Positions 10,860 through 21,369 of a stretch of DNA of 64,000 bases are shown here, in pieces; position 1 is the first letter of the stretch; every line of letters starts with the position of its first letter. The notes under the pieces were generated by a model, which worked only from the letters and a program-made list of their open reading frames with translations, was not told the origin of the DNA and did not search any database. Both the position numbers and the translations under genes were made by a program. This DNA comes from Ascaphus truei. Taxonomy: Eukaryota; Chordata; Amphibia; Anura; Ascaphidae. Location of the stretch: assembly GCA_036426205.1 (NCBI GenBank), contig CM071568.1:118344891-118408890 (forward strand), read 5' to 3'.

Positions 10860-12245
10860 AAAAAAATCATTATGTGCCGATATATATTTAGAATAATTTT
10901 TATTTTAAATTCACTATTAAATGTGGACACACATGAAACCTAACATCTTTGGTACATATGAGCGAAAAGTCCAAATCACTTTTCCAGATTTTTCAAGGTT
11001 TCTCATTCAAACTCAGATCTGCACTTTAAAATCCACCTCTGAATTGTTCCAATTTGAATAAGAGCAGATTGAGAAACACACAACACAGACCCTGTATTTT
11101 TTTTTTTTCGATTTTGTTAAAATATTATTTTCTATGAATATTATTTTCTCTTATTTTTTTAATTTGATACATTTGTTTAATTTGTTATTATTATTGGTGA
11201 CATCCAGGGCAGGAGGGTCTCTCCCCATGCCCCTCCGGCGAGACTGAGGAGGAGTTCAACTATTTTTGGTGCACCTTCAAGTGCAGGTGGTAAAGCCTTA
11301 TCAGTGGTTGATGTACAGTGATTGTTTCTGCTGTGCCGTTTAGGTGCCAAGTGCCAGATTAGGCATAGTACTGGGCCTGCTTCAGTCCGGTTGTGAGAAA
11401 GCCTCAGAAGCCATCTTCTCCTGCACCTGTTAAGCCTGTGTCAAGGGAACAGATTGTTGTTGAAAGTAGCCCTGTGTTACAGGAAGAAGGCAGTAGCATG
11501 ATTTGAGGTAATCTTTGGACTGTTTGCTTCAAACTCAGTTGACAGTGTCACCTTTGTCCCAAGCTATTTCCATTTTTTCAGTTATCTCATTTTATTCTCT
11601 CTGTATCCTGACAGAGACATTTGAGGCTTCCAGTACAAAGGACCACCTGTTGTTTGGACAACTTCTCATTCACCACAGAACACAAAGCTCAGGCAAGATA
11701 CACCACCCACCCCTGCTGTGAGAAGTGACTCTGTTGTTTTTCTACCTATCTTACCACCAACATCCCAGAAACAACAGAGCAAGGGAGTGACAGAGAGATA
11801 AAGTAGGCTTCAGAGTGGCTCAGGGTCTGGTGCCACAGAACAGACATTGTGACCATTCACGTAGCATTGTGTGAGGGTATAATGCCTGTAAAGTGGGTAC
11901 TTTGTGAGTAGTGGTGAGGTACTTCAAGAGACATGGACATGGGTAATCAGCGATCATTTGAGGCATCACTACCACCGGCAATTCGACCATGCTAAGGATC
12001 CTGTCCCTTTAGTTGTGTCTCCTCAAGTACATACGATGGAGATCCTTCATCCTCTCCATCCTCATCCTGAAAACAATTGATTTAGTCCCAATCTAGAATT
12101 GTTGGGTTGGATTGTGAGATCACAAAAGATGATGGAGGACAGTGGATGGTGGAGACAGTACCCTTGGCAAAAGCCACAAAATCCTTACGAGAGTCTGGTT
12201 GTAGAAAGGGATCTAATCAAGATGTGTGTTGGAAACCGAGGATGA
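10860..12245. other. no clear gene; possible decayed gag-like sequence
   Basis: Mostly AT-rich. Between about 11340 and 12240 the plus strand shows scattered codon-like stretches (Pro/Ser/Lys-rich KPQKPSSPAPVKPVSREQ near 11390-11450, and a Trp-rich DSGWWRQYPWQKPQNPYESL near 12140-12200) broken by many stops. They have the flavour of an old retroelement gag, but I cannot assign a family. Confidence 0.3.
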
Positions 12246-14600
12246 AACAGTTAAATGTTTATCAGGAAGTTGTATAGAGCTGCAAAAACATGTTGTGAAA
12301 ATGTAACTGCTATTTTCCTACTACACTGTATGTGCTATAGTTTGGTTCATAGAAAATCACATCTGCACTCAGAGAGAACGTAGGTTAATGCTTATACAAT
12401 CGCTGATTTAATAAAACAACAAACAAAACATGTTTTTCCAAATGTACTGTATGAAGTAGATGAAAGTTAGTATTCTGTCAGGCCTGTGTGAGAATATCAC
12501 GTGAGCAGTGACAGGATGAGAAAATACTGTATATAATAACAACAGCATTTCAAGGTCACTTGAATCTTTTGGGTTAGCAAATGCCTATAAATAAATGCTG
12601 CGTTGCTTGTCTGTGGAGACTTACTGTCAATTGAATATATAGATGCAGCAACCTAGATTCGAGCATTTCTCGTCAAAAATTTTGAGATTTCGATGAAAAA
12701 CCTTGCAAGGTAGACGAATACTGACTTAATGGCCCATCGGATGAACACAACGGGGGTCCCTGCATTTGAATGGGGCACCCGCTGTGTGAATCCTACTGTG
12801 GTCTACCTGTCTGTAAGAGACGTGCAGTAAGAGATAGACTGAATCAGTCATTCTACCTCCACACCTCTAACAGCCTATCGCAGGGGTTTAGTTTAATAAT
12901 ACAGTATTGTAGCATGGGGTCTCTAGAGCTGAACTGCATTGATTTCTGGAGACCCCCTACTTCATGAGATACATAAAAAAAAGCCATTACCATAGCTTTC
13001 ATTTTAAGCCTCCTACTGTATAATACTAACCTATACAGGAGAAATATCAGGGACAATGTCATATATTATGTATTGACTCTGGCCTATTACATTGCTCCCA
13101 TCCACACATCAGTGTTAACAGCAATATAATTATTGCAACTGGTGTTTTTTTATCAAGCTTGTACCCTTACCTATCTGCCCTGGTCCATAGTAACCGTTAT
13201 TACCACGGTCTGTGCTGATCCGGTCCAATTGGACCATTCTTACCACGGTACTCACTGGAGGGGGTTTTTTCAACTCCAGACTATGATCTATACAATAATC
13301 AAAGTCAACGCCGCAAATATGTAACCATTATTACCACGGTATATGCACATTGGAGCCGTTCGTACCATGGTATACCAAATTAATGTAGCTTGTATTATAG
13401 CTTGTTCGTGGGAGGGGGAGATGGTTTAGAAACTCCCTTCCTCCTAGCAGGCTCACTTAGGTCCACTGGAGTATTAAAGCCCCCCCACACACACACAAAC
13501 ACACACCCCACACACCCCAAGCAGCATTGCTGTTGCCTACTAGACATTTTTAAAATCACTATATTTTATATTTTGATACTATTAAAAGGTTTAATTTAAC
13601 ATCGCTACATATTACTACATATTCAATTCACTATCCAATTCATTTATCCTTCTAAAAAAAAATCTATATATGAGTGATATTGAGTGCTTGTAGTAGTGAT
13701 TCTTTTCTGGATCATTGATCCCTCTGGACCTTGTTATTCAGTTATCTTGTATCCACATATACAGTAATAGTCAATCTAATATTAAAGCTCTTATAATGAT
13801 ACACTGTTACATAATGCCTTTTTCCTCTATAAGGGCGCTCAAAATTTGTGCGACAAATTGATAAGAGCAAATTAACCATTCTTATGATGACAAAAGGCAC
13901 ACATCCTTGGCTGCACAGCTGTCACTATAACAGTGTTGATAAAGGAGAAACATTCTATCACCCACTTACAGTAGTGTGAGAATGATTGAATTTAAAGAAT
14001 TACTTGTGTGAAAGTAGTTGAGTTGTTTCTGCACTTAAATGCATGTGTCATGATTTATGTTTGTCAACCATCTAGAATGATTACGTTACATTTATACCAA
14101 CATAAATCCAATATTAGGCTAATTAAAGATGTATCCTGTGAGGCTCTGCATTTTGTTGAAAAAGACACAATATGTCACGGCTGAGATTTTTTGTCCTTAA
14201 ACAAGTTAAAGGTCTCAGTAGTGGGGTTGACCTTAAGAAATGATTGCTTCAAACACAAGCTTACGGGATATACTGTACCAGTTACAATCAGTTTTCCCCA
14301 CTCGGAATGAATGAGCAAAATAACAGGATGTTTTTTTTACTGTAAATTGTATGATTTAGGTTTAGTAACTAGTTTCCCATCTTTTCATGTCATAATCCCT
14401 ATTATGATACCAAATGGAATGTCTTGCTCCGCTGAATATATATTTTGTGTGGTATGGAACTGGTGCTAGCAAAGACTGATAAATGCAACAAAGGATTAAG
14501 AGAGAACAGAAGTCATTTCTGTTGCACTCTGAGAGCCCCATAGCAATAATATTAACAAAGTCTAAAATGTAACCTTTAATCCATATGCATTAATAACCAT
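12246..14600. other. no gene; scattered repeat fragments
   Basis: About 12725-12790 and 12905-12975 resemble parts of the fold-back families at 15836-15996 and 59160-59365 (for example GGGGTCCCTGCATT, GGGTCTCTAGAGCTGAAC and CCCCCTACTTCATGAGATAC). About 13190-13375 holds repeated TACCACGGTA-like words. The remainder is AT-rich without recognised content. Confidence 0.4.
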
Positions 14601-14622
14601 AAAAAATTAAAATACAACAATA

Positions 14623-14842
14623 ACCCTATGTCTAAAGTATTAAAACAAATACAAGTGTGGGATTGGGCTTTGTACTATACACAGAGGTCTGATACTATTG
14701 TTTATTCAATTTAGTGCCCACAATGTTTAACAAGTAATCATATGCAAGAGGGTTCAGTATCGGGAAGAGGAATAATCAAATGGGGAATAGCATTTGCACC
14801 ACATAATCACCTGTACAGAGATATTGTCTGCCCTTAAGTATG
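14623..14842 (-). repeat. Penelope 3' sequence, copy 3 (empty hAT site)
   Basis: Aligns directly with 7101-7120 joined to 10285-10480: AATAACCCTATGTCTAAAG is followed at once by TATTAAAAC and then GGTCTGATACTATTGTTT. Here GTCTAAAG occurs once, which is the pre-insertion state of the 3.2-kb hAT element. Confidence 0.85.
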
Positions 14843-15324
14843 GATGTACTTTATGTACAGTAATTTATCTCAAAAACAACCATCAGTATTTAGTGGCATA
14901 AGGAAATCTATTAATAAAAAAATGTGTCAGAAAGCCTTCTGCATAGTTATTGTAAATAATAAGAAAATTATTTTGTAGTGAAGAGTCTGTTGACTGGCCT
15001 CTATGGTGGACTTATTCAAAGTGTACAGCCACTTCAAGCTGTGGCTTTCAATTTTGGTAGACTCTAAATTCTTCTCTATTCTAAGTGCCTACTGTAGGCC
15101 TAAAACCCTTCAGCCAAGTAATTTGTGTTGCTGGAAATAGTTTTGATAATTTTTTCACCCATTAGCCATTCAGTAAGAGGCACTGAGATGTACCTATTTT
15201 AGGCAGAATGTCTCTGGCATCCTGAAGGCCTGTAAGAGTCTGTCGATGCTCTGTGTGTGTGTACACTCACACTTCCTATCCCCACCCCCCCATGGTGACG
15301 TCACGTATTCATGACGTCACATGC

Positions 15325-15366
15325 ACTAAATGCAAGTTTTTTGCCAACTGGCTTCTTCAGTGGTAC
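15325..15366 (-). ncRNA. hammerhead-like motif, degenerate
   Basis: Minus strand: CTGAAGA (complement of 15354-15360), hairpin GCC-AGTT-GGC, then AAAA where GAAA is expected. Homologous to the motif at 10505-10548. Probably inactive. Confidence 0.3.
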
Positions 15367-15835
15367 CCTAGAAACCAGGGAAGACAATACCCCTGAGTGC
15401 ATTGCGAATCTGAGATGCAACTACTTCTCACTATTTGATTATTCCCCTCCCCTATACTTAATCTTTATATATATCATCACTTGTTCTACATTGGGGACGC
15501 TAAATTAAAGAAACAACAGGATCAGACCTTCGTATATAGTACACACCTCCTCCCACCCCCCATTCCCCACACTTTTAATTGTTTTATACTTTAGACATAG
15601 GGTTACAGTTTTTTTCCTGTTCTTTCTTATACTTTTGTTGAATAATATCTGTTACCATATTTAGCAACTCAGTTTGTGTAGCTCTCCGTGTTGGCCGAAT
15701 GCTCTCTAGTTGATTTAAAAAGCAGGGTTCCATTCTATGTTCTAACCCTTTTGTGCTTTTCGCACGTACAGAGGCAGCCACCAGTATACGATCACTTGCC
15801 TGGGTAAAAACAAAGGCATGTCACAGTAAATGTCT

Positions 15836-15996
15836 CAACATTTCTGTGAGATTCTGCAGCCAGACTAATGGCCCTTTGGATTAACACAGCAGGGGTCCCT
15901 GCAGTCCCATTCAGTTTCAATGGGACTGCAGGGAGCCCCCGCTGTGTTAATCCAATGGGCCATTAGTCTGGCTGCAGAAATCTCACAGAAATGTTT
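15836..15996. repeat. near-perfect palindrome (fold-back element)
   Basis: Left arm runs from about GTCTCAACATTTCTGTGAG to GGGACC-like sequence at 15910, right arm from 15918 to 15996. The arms share ATTCTGCAGCCAGACTAATGG / CCATTAGTCTGGCTGCAGAAAT and GGATTAACACAGCAGGGG / CCCCGCTGTGTTAATCC. Loop of only a few bases. Typical of a hairpin MITE; a related half-copy lies near 12725-12790. Confidence 0.9.
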
Positions 15997-16127
15997 CAGT
16001 TTATTGTGAGATTGCCCCACATTTTCCAAGGTAAGTGGTTTCTGCATATCCTTTTGGATATGTTTAATTAAGGTATAATAATTGATATAGATGAGATGTA
16101 CAGTAGTGTTTTTATTAATATAATATA

Positions 16128-16494
16128 TGAATATACACCATGAGATTGCTGTACAGTACCTCCCATTTTGTTTAATTGAAAATATATTATTGAGTCATTA
16201 ATGTTTATTGATAGTGATACTTGTATGTATTGTACATGTTTTTATCAATGCTTGCAATTGGTATTAGACTAGTTTATCCCTCTCTATACCATGAACGATC
16301 TCTTCTTATGCATCAGTGTTAAATGTTGACATGCCTTAAATTTATAGTCACCATTCTAAAGTGTTTATTCTGTCAACAGGTTCTAGTCCTCACCCACTGA
16401 AGCTTTGGGCAGAGCCGGATATGAACAGTAACCTATATAAGTCTTGTTTGGCACTATCATATACTTTGAATATATATATATATATATATATATA
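16128..16494. other. no gene; ends in TA microsatellite
   Basis: AT-rich sequence with nothing recognised, ending in a (TA)n run at about 16471-16494 in which the next element is inserted. Confidence 0.5.
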
Positions 16495-16805
16495 CAGTGT
16501 TCGACAAATCACCCAAAAATATACTCGCCCAACCAAAAAATCTACTCGCCACCCCAAGCGAGGCCTCCCAACCCCCACACAGAAACAAGGCCGTGGCCGC
16601 CCCAGGGACATCATGAGGCCTCCCAGCCCCCACACATGAGACAGGGCCGCCCTGAGCCTCACTGCACCCGGAAAGAGCACGAGTTGCGGTGATGTCCCGC
16701 CTCCCCCAAGGGCACACCTGTTACCTGGCCTGGGCCCTCCCCGTAGTGGGACCTTCGGACGCTCTGGTACAACATGATGGGCCCGGCGGCAGATTTCCCG
16801 CTTGA

Positions 16806-17105
16806 GGTGGGGGGCGCGGATGGCCCAATGTGTGGGGGGGTGGATGGCCCAATGGGAGGGGGGGTGGATGGCCCAATGGGAGGGGGGGCGGATGGCCCGT
16901 GGAGGGGGGGCCCCGGATGGCCCAATGGGGAGGGGGGGGCGCGGATGGCCCGATGGGAGGGGGGCGCGAATGGCCCGATGGGAGGGGGGGGCACGGATGG
17001 GCCGATGGGAGAGGGGGTGCGGATGGCCCAATGGGAGGGGGCGCGGATGGCCCGATGGGAGGAGGGGCACGGATGGCCTGATGGGAGGGGGGGCGCAGAT
17101 GGAAT
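16806..17105 (+). repeat. ~24-bp G-rich minisatellite
   Basis: About a dozen imperfect units of GCGGATGGCCCAATGGGAGG followed by a G run. Runs of six to eight G alternate with GGATGGCCC. The long open frames on both strands (Pro/Ile-rich or Gly/Trp-rich) are repeat translations. Confidence 0.92.
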
Positions 17106-17749
17106 TGTTGTGGTTGTGGTCATTGCACGCCGTGCACCCTTCAGTTGTGGAAACAAAAGAAAACAGCGGACAACGCCAAATGGTGAAGCAAGTTTTACAA
17201 TATAATATCAATCAAAGGGGTAATATATCTGCGTACATAATAAAGGTTGGTAAAGTGCATTTAGTGTGTTTCACACTGATTATCACTCGGCAGCCGATGT
17301 CAGGAGAGTCTGGTGCTTGCTTCTCTCAGCTAGTGCCACTCCGTTGGTTCTGGGGCAGGGTTCTTGTCTGGACTTCTCATCCGTCAGTACTTCACTCCAA
17401 GGGGTTTTTCCCTTTAAGCAGCCAGGCTCCGCTGCAGATATTGGTGCTCAGTGGGACCACTCAAGCTTCCAAGCCGTCAGGAGCAGCTCCTGTGGCTCAA
17501 CAGATAGATCCTCTGCACGGAGGTAGGACCGCAGCTTGCAGGGGCACACTCGGCGTGCCACGATGCCGCTCCGTCGCGGGACGCTCCGTGATGACGTCAC
17601 TGTCTCCGTAGCCGTGATGGAATCGGCAGGGAGGTAATAAAGTCTCGCAAAGTCTCTCAAAAAGGCCCAAATCAGCACACAGGAATGATAATAGCAGGGC
17701 AAAGCCAATAAATAGGCAATAGCAGATATAAGGCAATAGAATAGTGTCA

Positions 17750-17790
17750 TCCAACGCGTTTCGTAGAATTAACTACTTCTTCAGGGAATG
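17750..17790 (-). ncRNA. hammerhead-ribozyme-like motif
   Basis: Minus strand: CTGAAGA (CUGANGA box), then A, a perfect stem GTAG...CTAC around a TTAATT loop, then GAAA and ACGCGTT. Bases before the first box (CATTCC) can pair with bases after the core (GGATG) with one bulge, giving stem I. Short self-complementary ACGCGT in place of stem III is the arrangement described for minimal Penelope ribozymes. Cleavage was not tested. Confidence 0.6.
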
Positions 17791-18200
17791 TTTCCATTTT
17801 CTTAGAGTGTGTGGGGTGCTGAGCCACCCCCTGTGTTTATAGCAGCAGACGCCCTTATCAGTAACACGGTTATGTGATATTATTTATTTCCTATATACCT
17901 CACTGTGGGAGTTGTGGTTTATTCTTTTCCACATATTTATATGGTTTAGTCACTGCACTGTATATTTTCTATACTCATATATTATAATTTTTAGGTTAGT
18001 TAGTTAGGTAGTAGCGCACAGTATTTTTTCTGTTTTTTACCCTTCAGTTGTGCCTCCTCCGGCTACAGACACTCCACCTCCAATTTTCACTTGGCACCTA
18101 TCAGGACTTGCGCTGTGGATCCCCTGCTTTGACTGCCTCCATTCTAGCATCTCAGTTTATGTGCAATAAAATCAATAGTTACTGCACTTGCCACTCCAAA

Positions 18201-18246
18201 CACACCCTACGCGTTTCGTCAGAGATTACTTCATCAGGGGTAGGTC
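18201..18246 (-). ncRNA. hammerhead-ribozyme-like motif, good core
   Basis: Minus strand: CTGATGA, short stem-loop AGTAATCTCTGAC, GAAA, then CGCGTA and GGGTG. TACCC immediately before the core pairs with GGGTG after it (five pairs, one G-U), a plausible stem I with cleavage after CGTA. Stem II is short. Part of a Penelope pseudo-LTR fragment caught in the hAT-like element. Confidence 0.6.
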
Positions 18247-18591
18247 TCATTGGTCAGTAAACACCTATTTATAGGTTGTATAACGATTTGCACATGAATT
18301 ACTAATTGTGAACAGGTAGGGATACCAAATTCTGTATATGAACAATTTAACCCCCTACCTTGCTGGAGAATGATATACATGTTAAATATAAAGAATCATA
18401 CAGATTAATTCTTAATATAATGCTTAGAATTTGACTCTTACTTAATAAAATCATAATTGTGATTTAAACTCAGCAGACATGGAGTTTGATGAACTGGATG
18501 AAAAAAATATATTAATAAATGTATATGTATAAACAGTTACCATACATACATACATGTTTGTATAATGCAAACAAACATATGTACACATACA

Positions 18592-18636
18592 TGCACACAC
18601 GCACACGCACACGCACACGCACACGCACACGCACAC
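18592..18636 (+). repeat. (CACACG)n microsatellite
   Basis: Short ACGCAC/CACACG array in an AT-rich region. No coding meaning. Confidence 0.95.
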
Positions 18637-19649
18637 TATATCCCCATAACATATATGCACAAGATGTACATCAAGTAAAAATTAGAAAGCAATTTGTGAT
18701 AATGTTCCATTTAAAGTATATATTTCATAAAACAGTAGTTTACGGTCTTGAAAATATAAAACTCTAAAGTAGAAAATGCAACACTCATTAATACAGAGAA
18801 AATAGTGCTGAAAATGGTATGCTAAACATTTATTTCTTACTTTATTCCTTTACAGTAAAAGTGAACAGCAAAGCATTGATCCCTGAAATAGAACTGCCTA
18901 ATTCGCCATCGTTTTAGCAAATAAAGCTATGTTTGAAACTTCCATTGAGAGGGATAGGTCTTCCTCAAATAAACAAACGTACACTCAGCTGACATTCAAC
19001 ATAACATTTCCACAAAACAAGTCAGAAAAGTCTGGCAATATGTTTACATACACAGAGGCTAGTAGTACATAGTGGTGCTGGATTTATGTTACAGTTGTAA
19101 ACATAGAAAAAAATGTATATTTCTTGGTTCGTATTCAGCTTGTTCAAATATGGCTGTCCCACAATCCCACAAGGCTCTACGATCCTTACGACTCTATCCT
19201 CTCCTCTTCACTTGGTCTATATGCCCCTTCTCGGCTCCGGCACACCCATCCATCTAATCCCCAACCTTGGTTAAATTCACAAGTATGCTTCGTCCGCACA
19301 TGCACTCACTCCCCTGAAAGCCAAAGATGAAATGTCACACGAGTGCTGATTTTCTACAATGTACTGTAAATATTTCCTCTCCCGTTTTAACTTTGCACTC
19401 TATATGGCTGCTTCCCCGCTAGCACTGAGCAGACGGAGCTTGCCGCTTTTACTTACATACTGCTGCTGCCGAGTTTATTTGAGCATTTGCCCGGTCTCGG
19501 CCGCAGCAGTAACCGCTAGTGGATTTAACATCGTGGCGAGCTCCTATTGGCCCAAGCAGCACACTTGTGGTACTAGGTGGTGAGTAGATTTTTTTGTTCG
19601 CGAGTAGATTTTTTGGTGATTTGTTGACCACTATATATATATATATATA

Positions 19650-20149
19650 CATATATCTGTACATTAATTATACATTTTATTTGGAAATGGAAGGGTATGT
19701 AATCATACATAACCACAATATTTAAGGACAAAATAGGATTTACCAATGATAATGCTTGCTACTGTATATATAGAACCCATAGAAGTTCCAATTTGCAAAA
19801 ACTAGGAGAGGAATGTAACAGATAGAAAAGACCAGGAGAAGCATATTAATATAGAGACTGGCACTGGCCATGGTTATAAACAATATCAATTCTTGTGTGT
19901 AGTGTAAACTAATCAATATTAATAAAATGTTTGAACCAATTTCAAATGTGTGTGAATTGTGACTTACTTAATATTAATAATCCAAATATCACAAAATTTT
20001 AAATAATATAAATTCCAAATATTACTGTATAATTATATGAATACCCACAAAGATTTTAAAAGATGTGCATTACTCCAAAAGGAACAAGGCGAACCTTATT
20101 CAAACCAGACCTCCAGAATATCCCTCATCTTAAAACCAGATTCAGATGT
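19650..20149. other. AT-rich; weak Penelope N-terminal similarity
   Basis: About 19800-19890 resembles the Arg/His/Asp-rich stretch at 3170-3260 (ATAGAGACTGGCACTGGCC versus AATAGAGGTAGTGGACATG). This would be another decayed Penelope N-terminal frame, on the plus strand, but the match is weak. The rest is AT-rich. Confidence 0.3.
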
Positions 20150-20410
20150 CTAAACCACAGTATTTATATCAATACAGTCATTTGGAACATTAGGATGCAA
20201 TGTCCCTAAAACATACACCCAATAGGTTTCTCTGATACAAGGCTTTTTACTCTTTGCACCCCACGTAAGAGAAGGTGAGATAGATTCAATTCCCATAATG
20301 GATAATGTGCACAGATCTTTTCCATGAACCGTAGTGTAATGGCGTGAGAGACTATGTAAAAGGAACCCATGTATCACATTCCTCCGATGTTCGAGAAACC
20401 TTGTGCTCAA
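20150..20410 (-). pseudogene. Penelope endonuclease C-terminus
   Basis: Minus-strand peptide begins [13 protein letters not shown], continues [16 protein letters not shown] and ends RETYWVYVLGTLHPN...DCIDINT. This is the conserved tail after the GIY-YIG motif of Penelope proteins: an R-x-x-EH helix, an H-S-x-S-x-H-F/Y segment, then R-E-x-Y/F-W and a final D-I/L motif, also seen in the copy at 35190-35458. 87 codons without a stop. The GIY-YIG core upstream is lost where a Gypsy fragment and CT repeat lie. Confidence 0.85.
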
Positions 20411-20439
20411 TTCTCATTCTCTCTTTCTCTTTCTCTCTC

Positions 20440-20640
20440 TCTCTCTATCGCTCTCTCGGGCAATCGAGAACTCTTGGCCATATATATGGCTTTACAAGAA
20501 TGGAGGCACTTGCTGGAGGGTAACAAAAATCTGGTAACTTTACCTATGGACCACAAAAACCTCATATACATAGAGTTCGATTGGGGTCACGACAAGCACA
20601 GTGGTCATTCTTTTTTTCTCGGTTTACTAATAACTTTATT
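20440..20640 (+). pseudogene. Gypsy RNase H fragment
   Basis: Plus-strand peptide [20 protein letters not shown] followed by [18 protein letters not shown]. This is the RNase H end of a Ty3/Gypsy polymerase: (D)RELLAI helix with the catalytic Glu, EWRHLLEG, and the xDHKNLxY strand with the catalytic Asp. After a frameshift the next ~70 bases read [16 protein letters not shown], the connection motif that follows RNase H in Gypsy pol. The fragment is about 65 codons, with no RT or integrase, and ends in TGA. Its minus-strand neighbours are Penelope pieces, so it was inserted into them or joined by rearrangement. Confidence 0.85.
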
Positions 20641-21141
20641 ATATGATATATTGGTCGAGGAAGTTTCAGGTAATTTCCTTCTTTTCCATTTTAAGATTGA
20701 GAGTTATTATTACGTTTTGAAAAAAATTCCAGCAATAGCTGTTGTGTCCTTTTCCATAGTTTAAGGATATCGTTGATGTACCTTGACCACGTGTCTATGT
20801 TCAGATGTAGCCAGACTAACTGTCCACGGAAATGCTGGAAGAGAAGCAAAATGCTTCAGCTCCAGGGACAGTAAAAGCTGTGGCTGCCTTTGGGGGTCTG
20901 TTCTGCTTAATGGTACGCCCCACAGAGAATATCTCATTGATGGGAAAGCCACAGAATCTGGACTGCGGGTATACCCGGCACCAAAAATACTGAAGCAGGC
21001 TACATCTGCATCCTTTATATCTCACCATCTTCACATTAAAACCATTGTCTCCTTCTACCAGCCCTACTACAGATTGGTATATGTGGGTGCACATGTGGTT
21101 TTCCCATGGAGATCCCTTGTTGTAAATGGTACATCTTCCCA
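20641..21141. other. unassigned segment between retroelement fragments
   Basis: Possibly further decayed Gypsy sequence (plus strand), but I see no protease, RT or integrase motif. Open frames of 60-120 codons on both strands overlap and are not supported. Confidence 0.3.
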
Positions 21142-21369
21142 TTAAGTAAAAACTAGTTGTGCTTTAGAACAAAGCTCAATAGATAGAGAACAAAATATAC
21201 TGTTCAAACCAATTGTGTTGATGAAATGTGCTAATTCAAGTATGCCAAAATCATATTTAATACTAGTGTAGAGGTACTCCACATCTAATGCTTCCAGGAT
21301 AGTGTTATCATCTAAAGATATACCATGTAATCTTTTTAATACATCCCTTTGAATAAGACTGCAGTGCAC
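21142..21369 (-). pseudogene. Penelope reverse transcriptase fragment
   Basis: Minus-strand peptide with DVLKRLHGISLDDNTILEAL then DVEYLYTSIKYD and LELAHFINT. LxxxDVxxLYTSI is the first catalytic-Asp motif of Penelope RTs; the intact equivalent here is VTCDVVSLYTSI at 34030-34065. Only about 75 codons survive before it fades at the motif leading to the next RT block. Same strand as the endonuclease tail at 20150-20410, so both are probably parts of one disrupted element. Confidence 0.85.

Larger units (their letters stand above)
15306..16127 (+). mobile_element. Penelope 3' sequence, copy 2, inverted
   Basis: Reverse complement of copy 1: it runs from ATGACGTCACATGCAC through CTAGAAACCAGGGAAG, the GGTCTGATCCTG homologue, GACATAGGGTTAC, GTGTAGCTCTCCG and GGTTCCATTCTATG to AATTAAGGTATAATAATTG and TTTTTATTAATAT. 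One palindrome (15836-15996) is inserted relative to copy 1. The small open frames at 15311-15508 and 15584-15781 lie in this non-coding block and are not supported as genes. Confidence 0.75.
16495..19633. mobile_element. hAT-like non-autonomous transposon
   Basis: Left end CAGTGTTCGACAAATCACC; right end is GGTGATTTGTTGACCACT plus a final base that reads A instead of G. Just inside both ends are matching CTACTCGCC / GGCGAGTAG-type repeats with AAAAAATCTACTCG words, the usual layout of this vertebrate hAT-like family. Flanking TATATATA on both sides could be an 8-bp duplication, but the target is a TA microsatellite so this is not decisive. The interior holds a 24-bp minisatellite and two minus-strand hammerhead-like Penelope fragments; no transposase is visible. 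Confidence 0.75.

Noticed and set aside
15311..15781. Two ~65-codon frames, one per strand
   Set aside because: Both lie in a non-coding Penelope repeat; the homologous copies do not keep the frames.
16390..17611. Long Pro/Ile-rich (minus) and Gly/Trp-rich (plus) frames of 269-273 codons
   Set aside because: They are both strands of the same ~24-bp minisatellite inside a hAT-like element.
18479..18532. Possible exon starting ATGGAGTTTGATGAACTGG after a CAG
   Set aside because: Only 17 codons before a stop, next to microsatellites and transposon ends; no partner exon.
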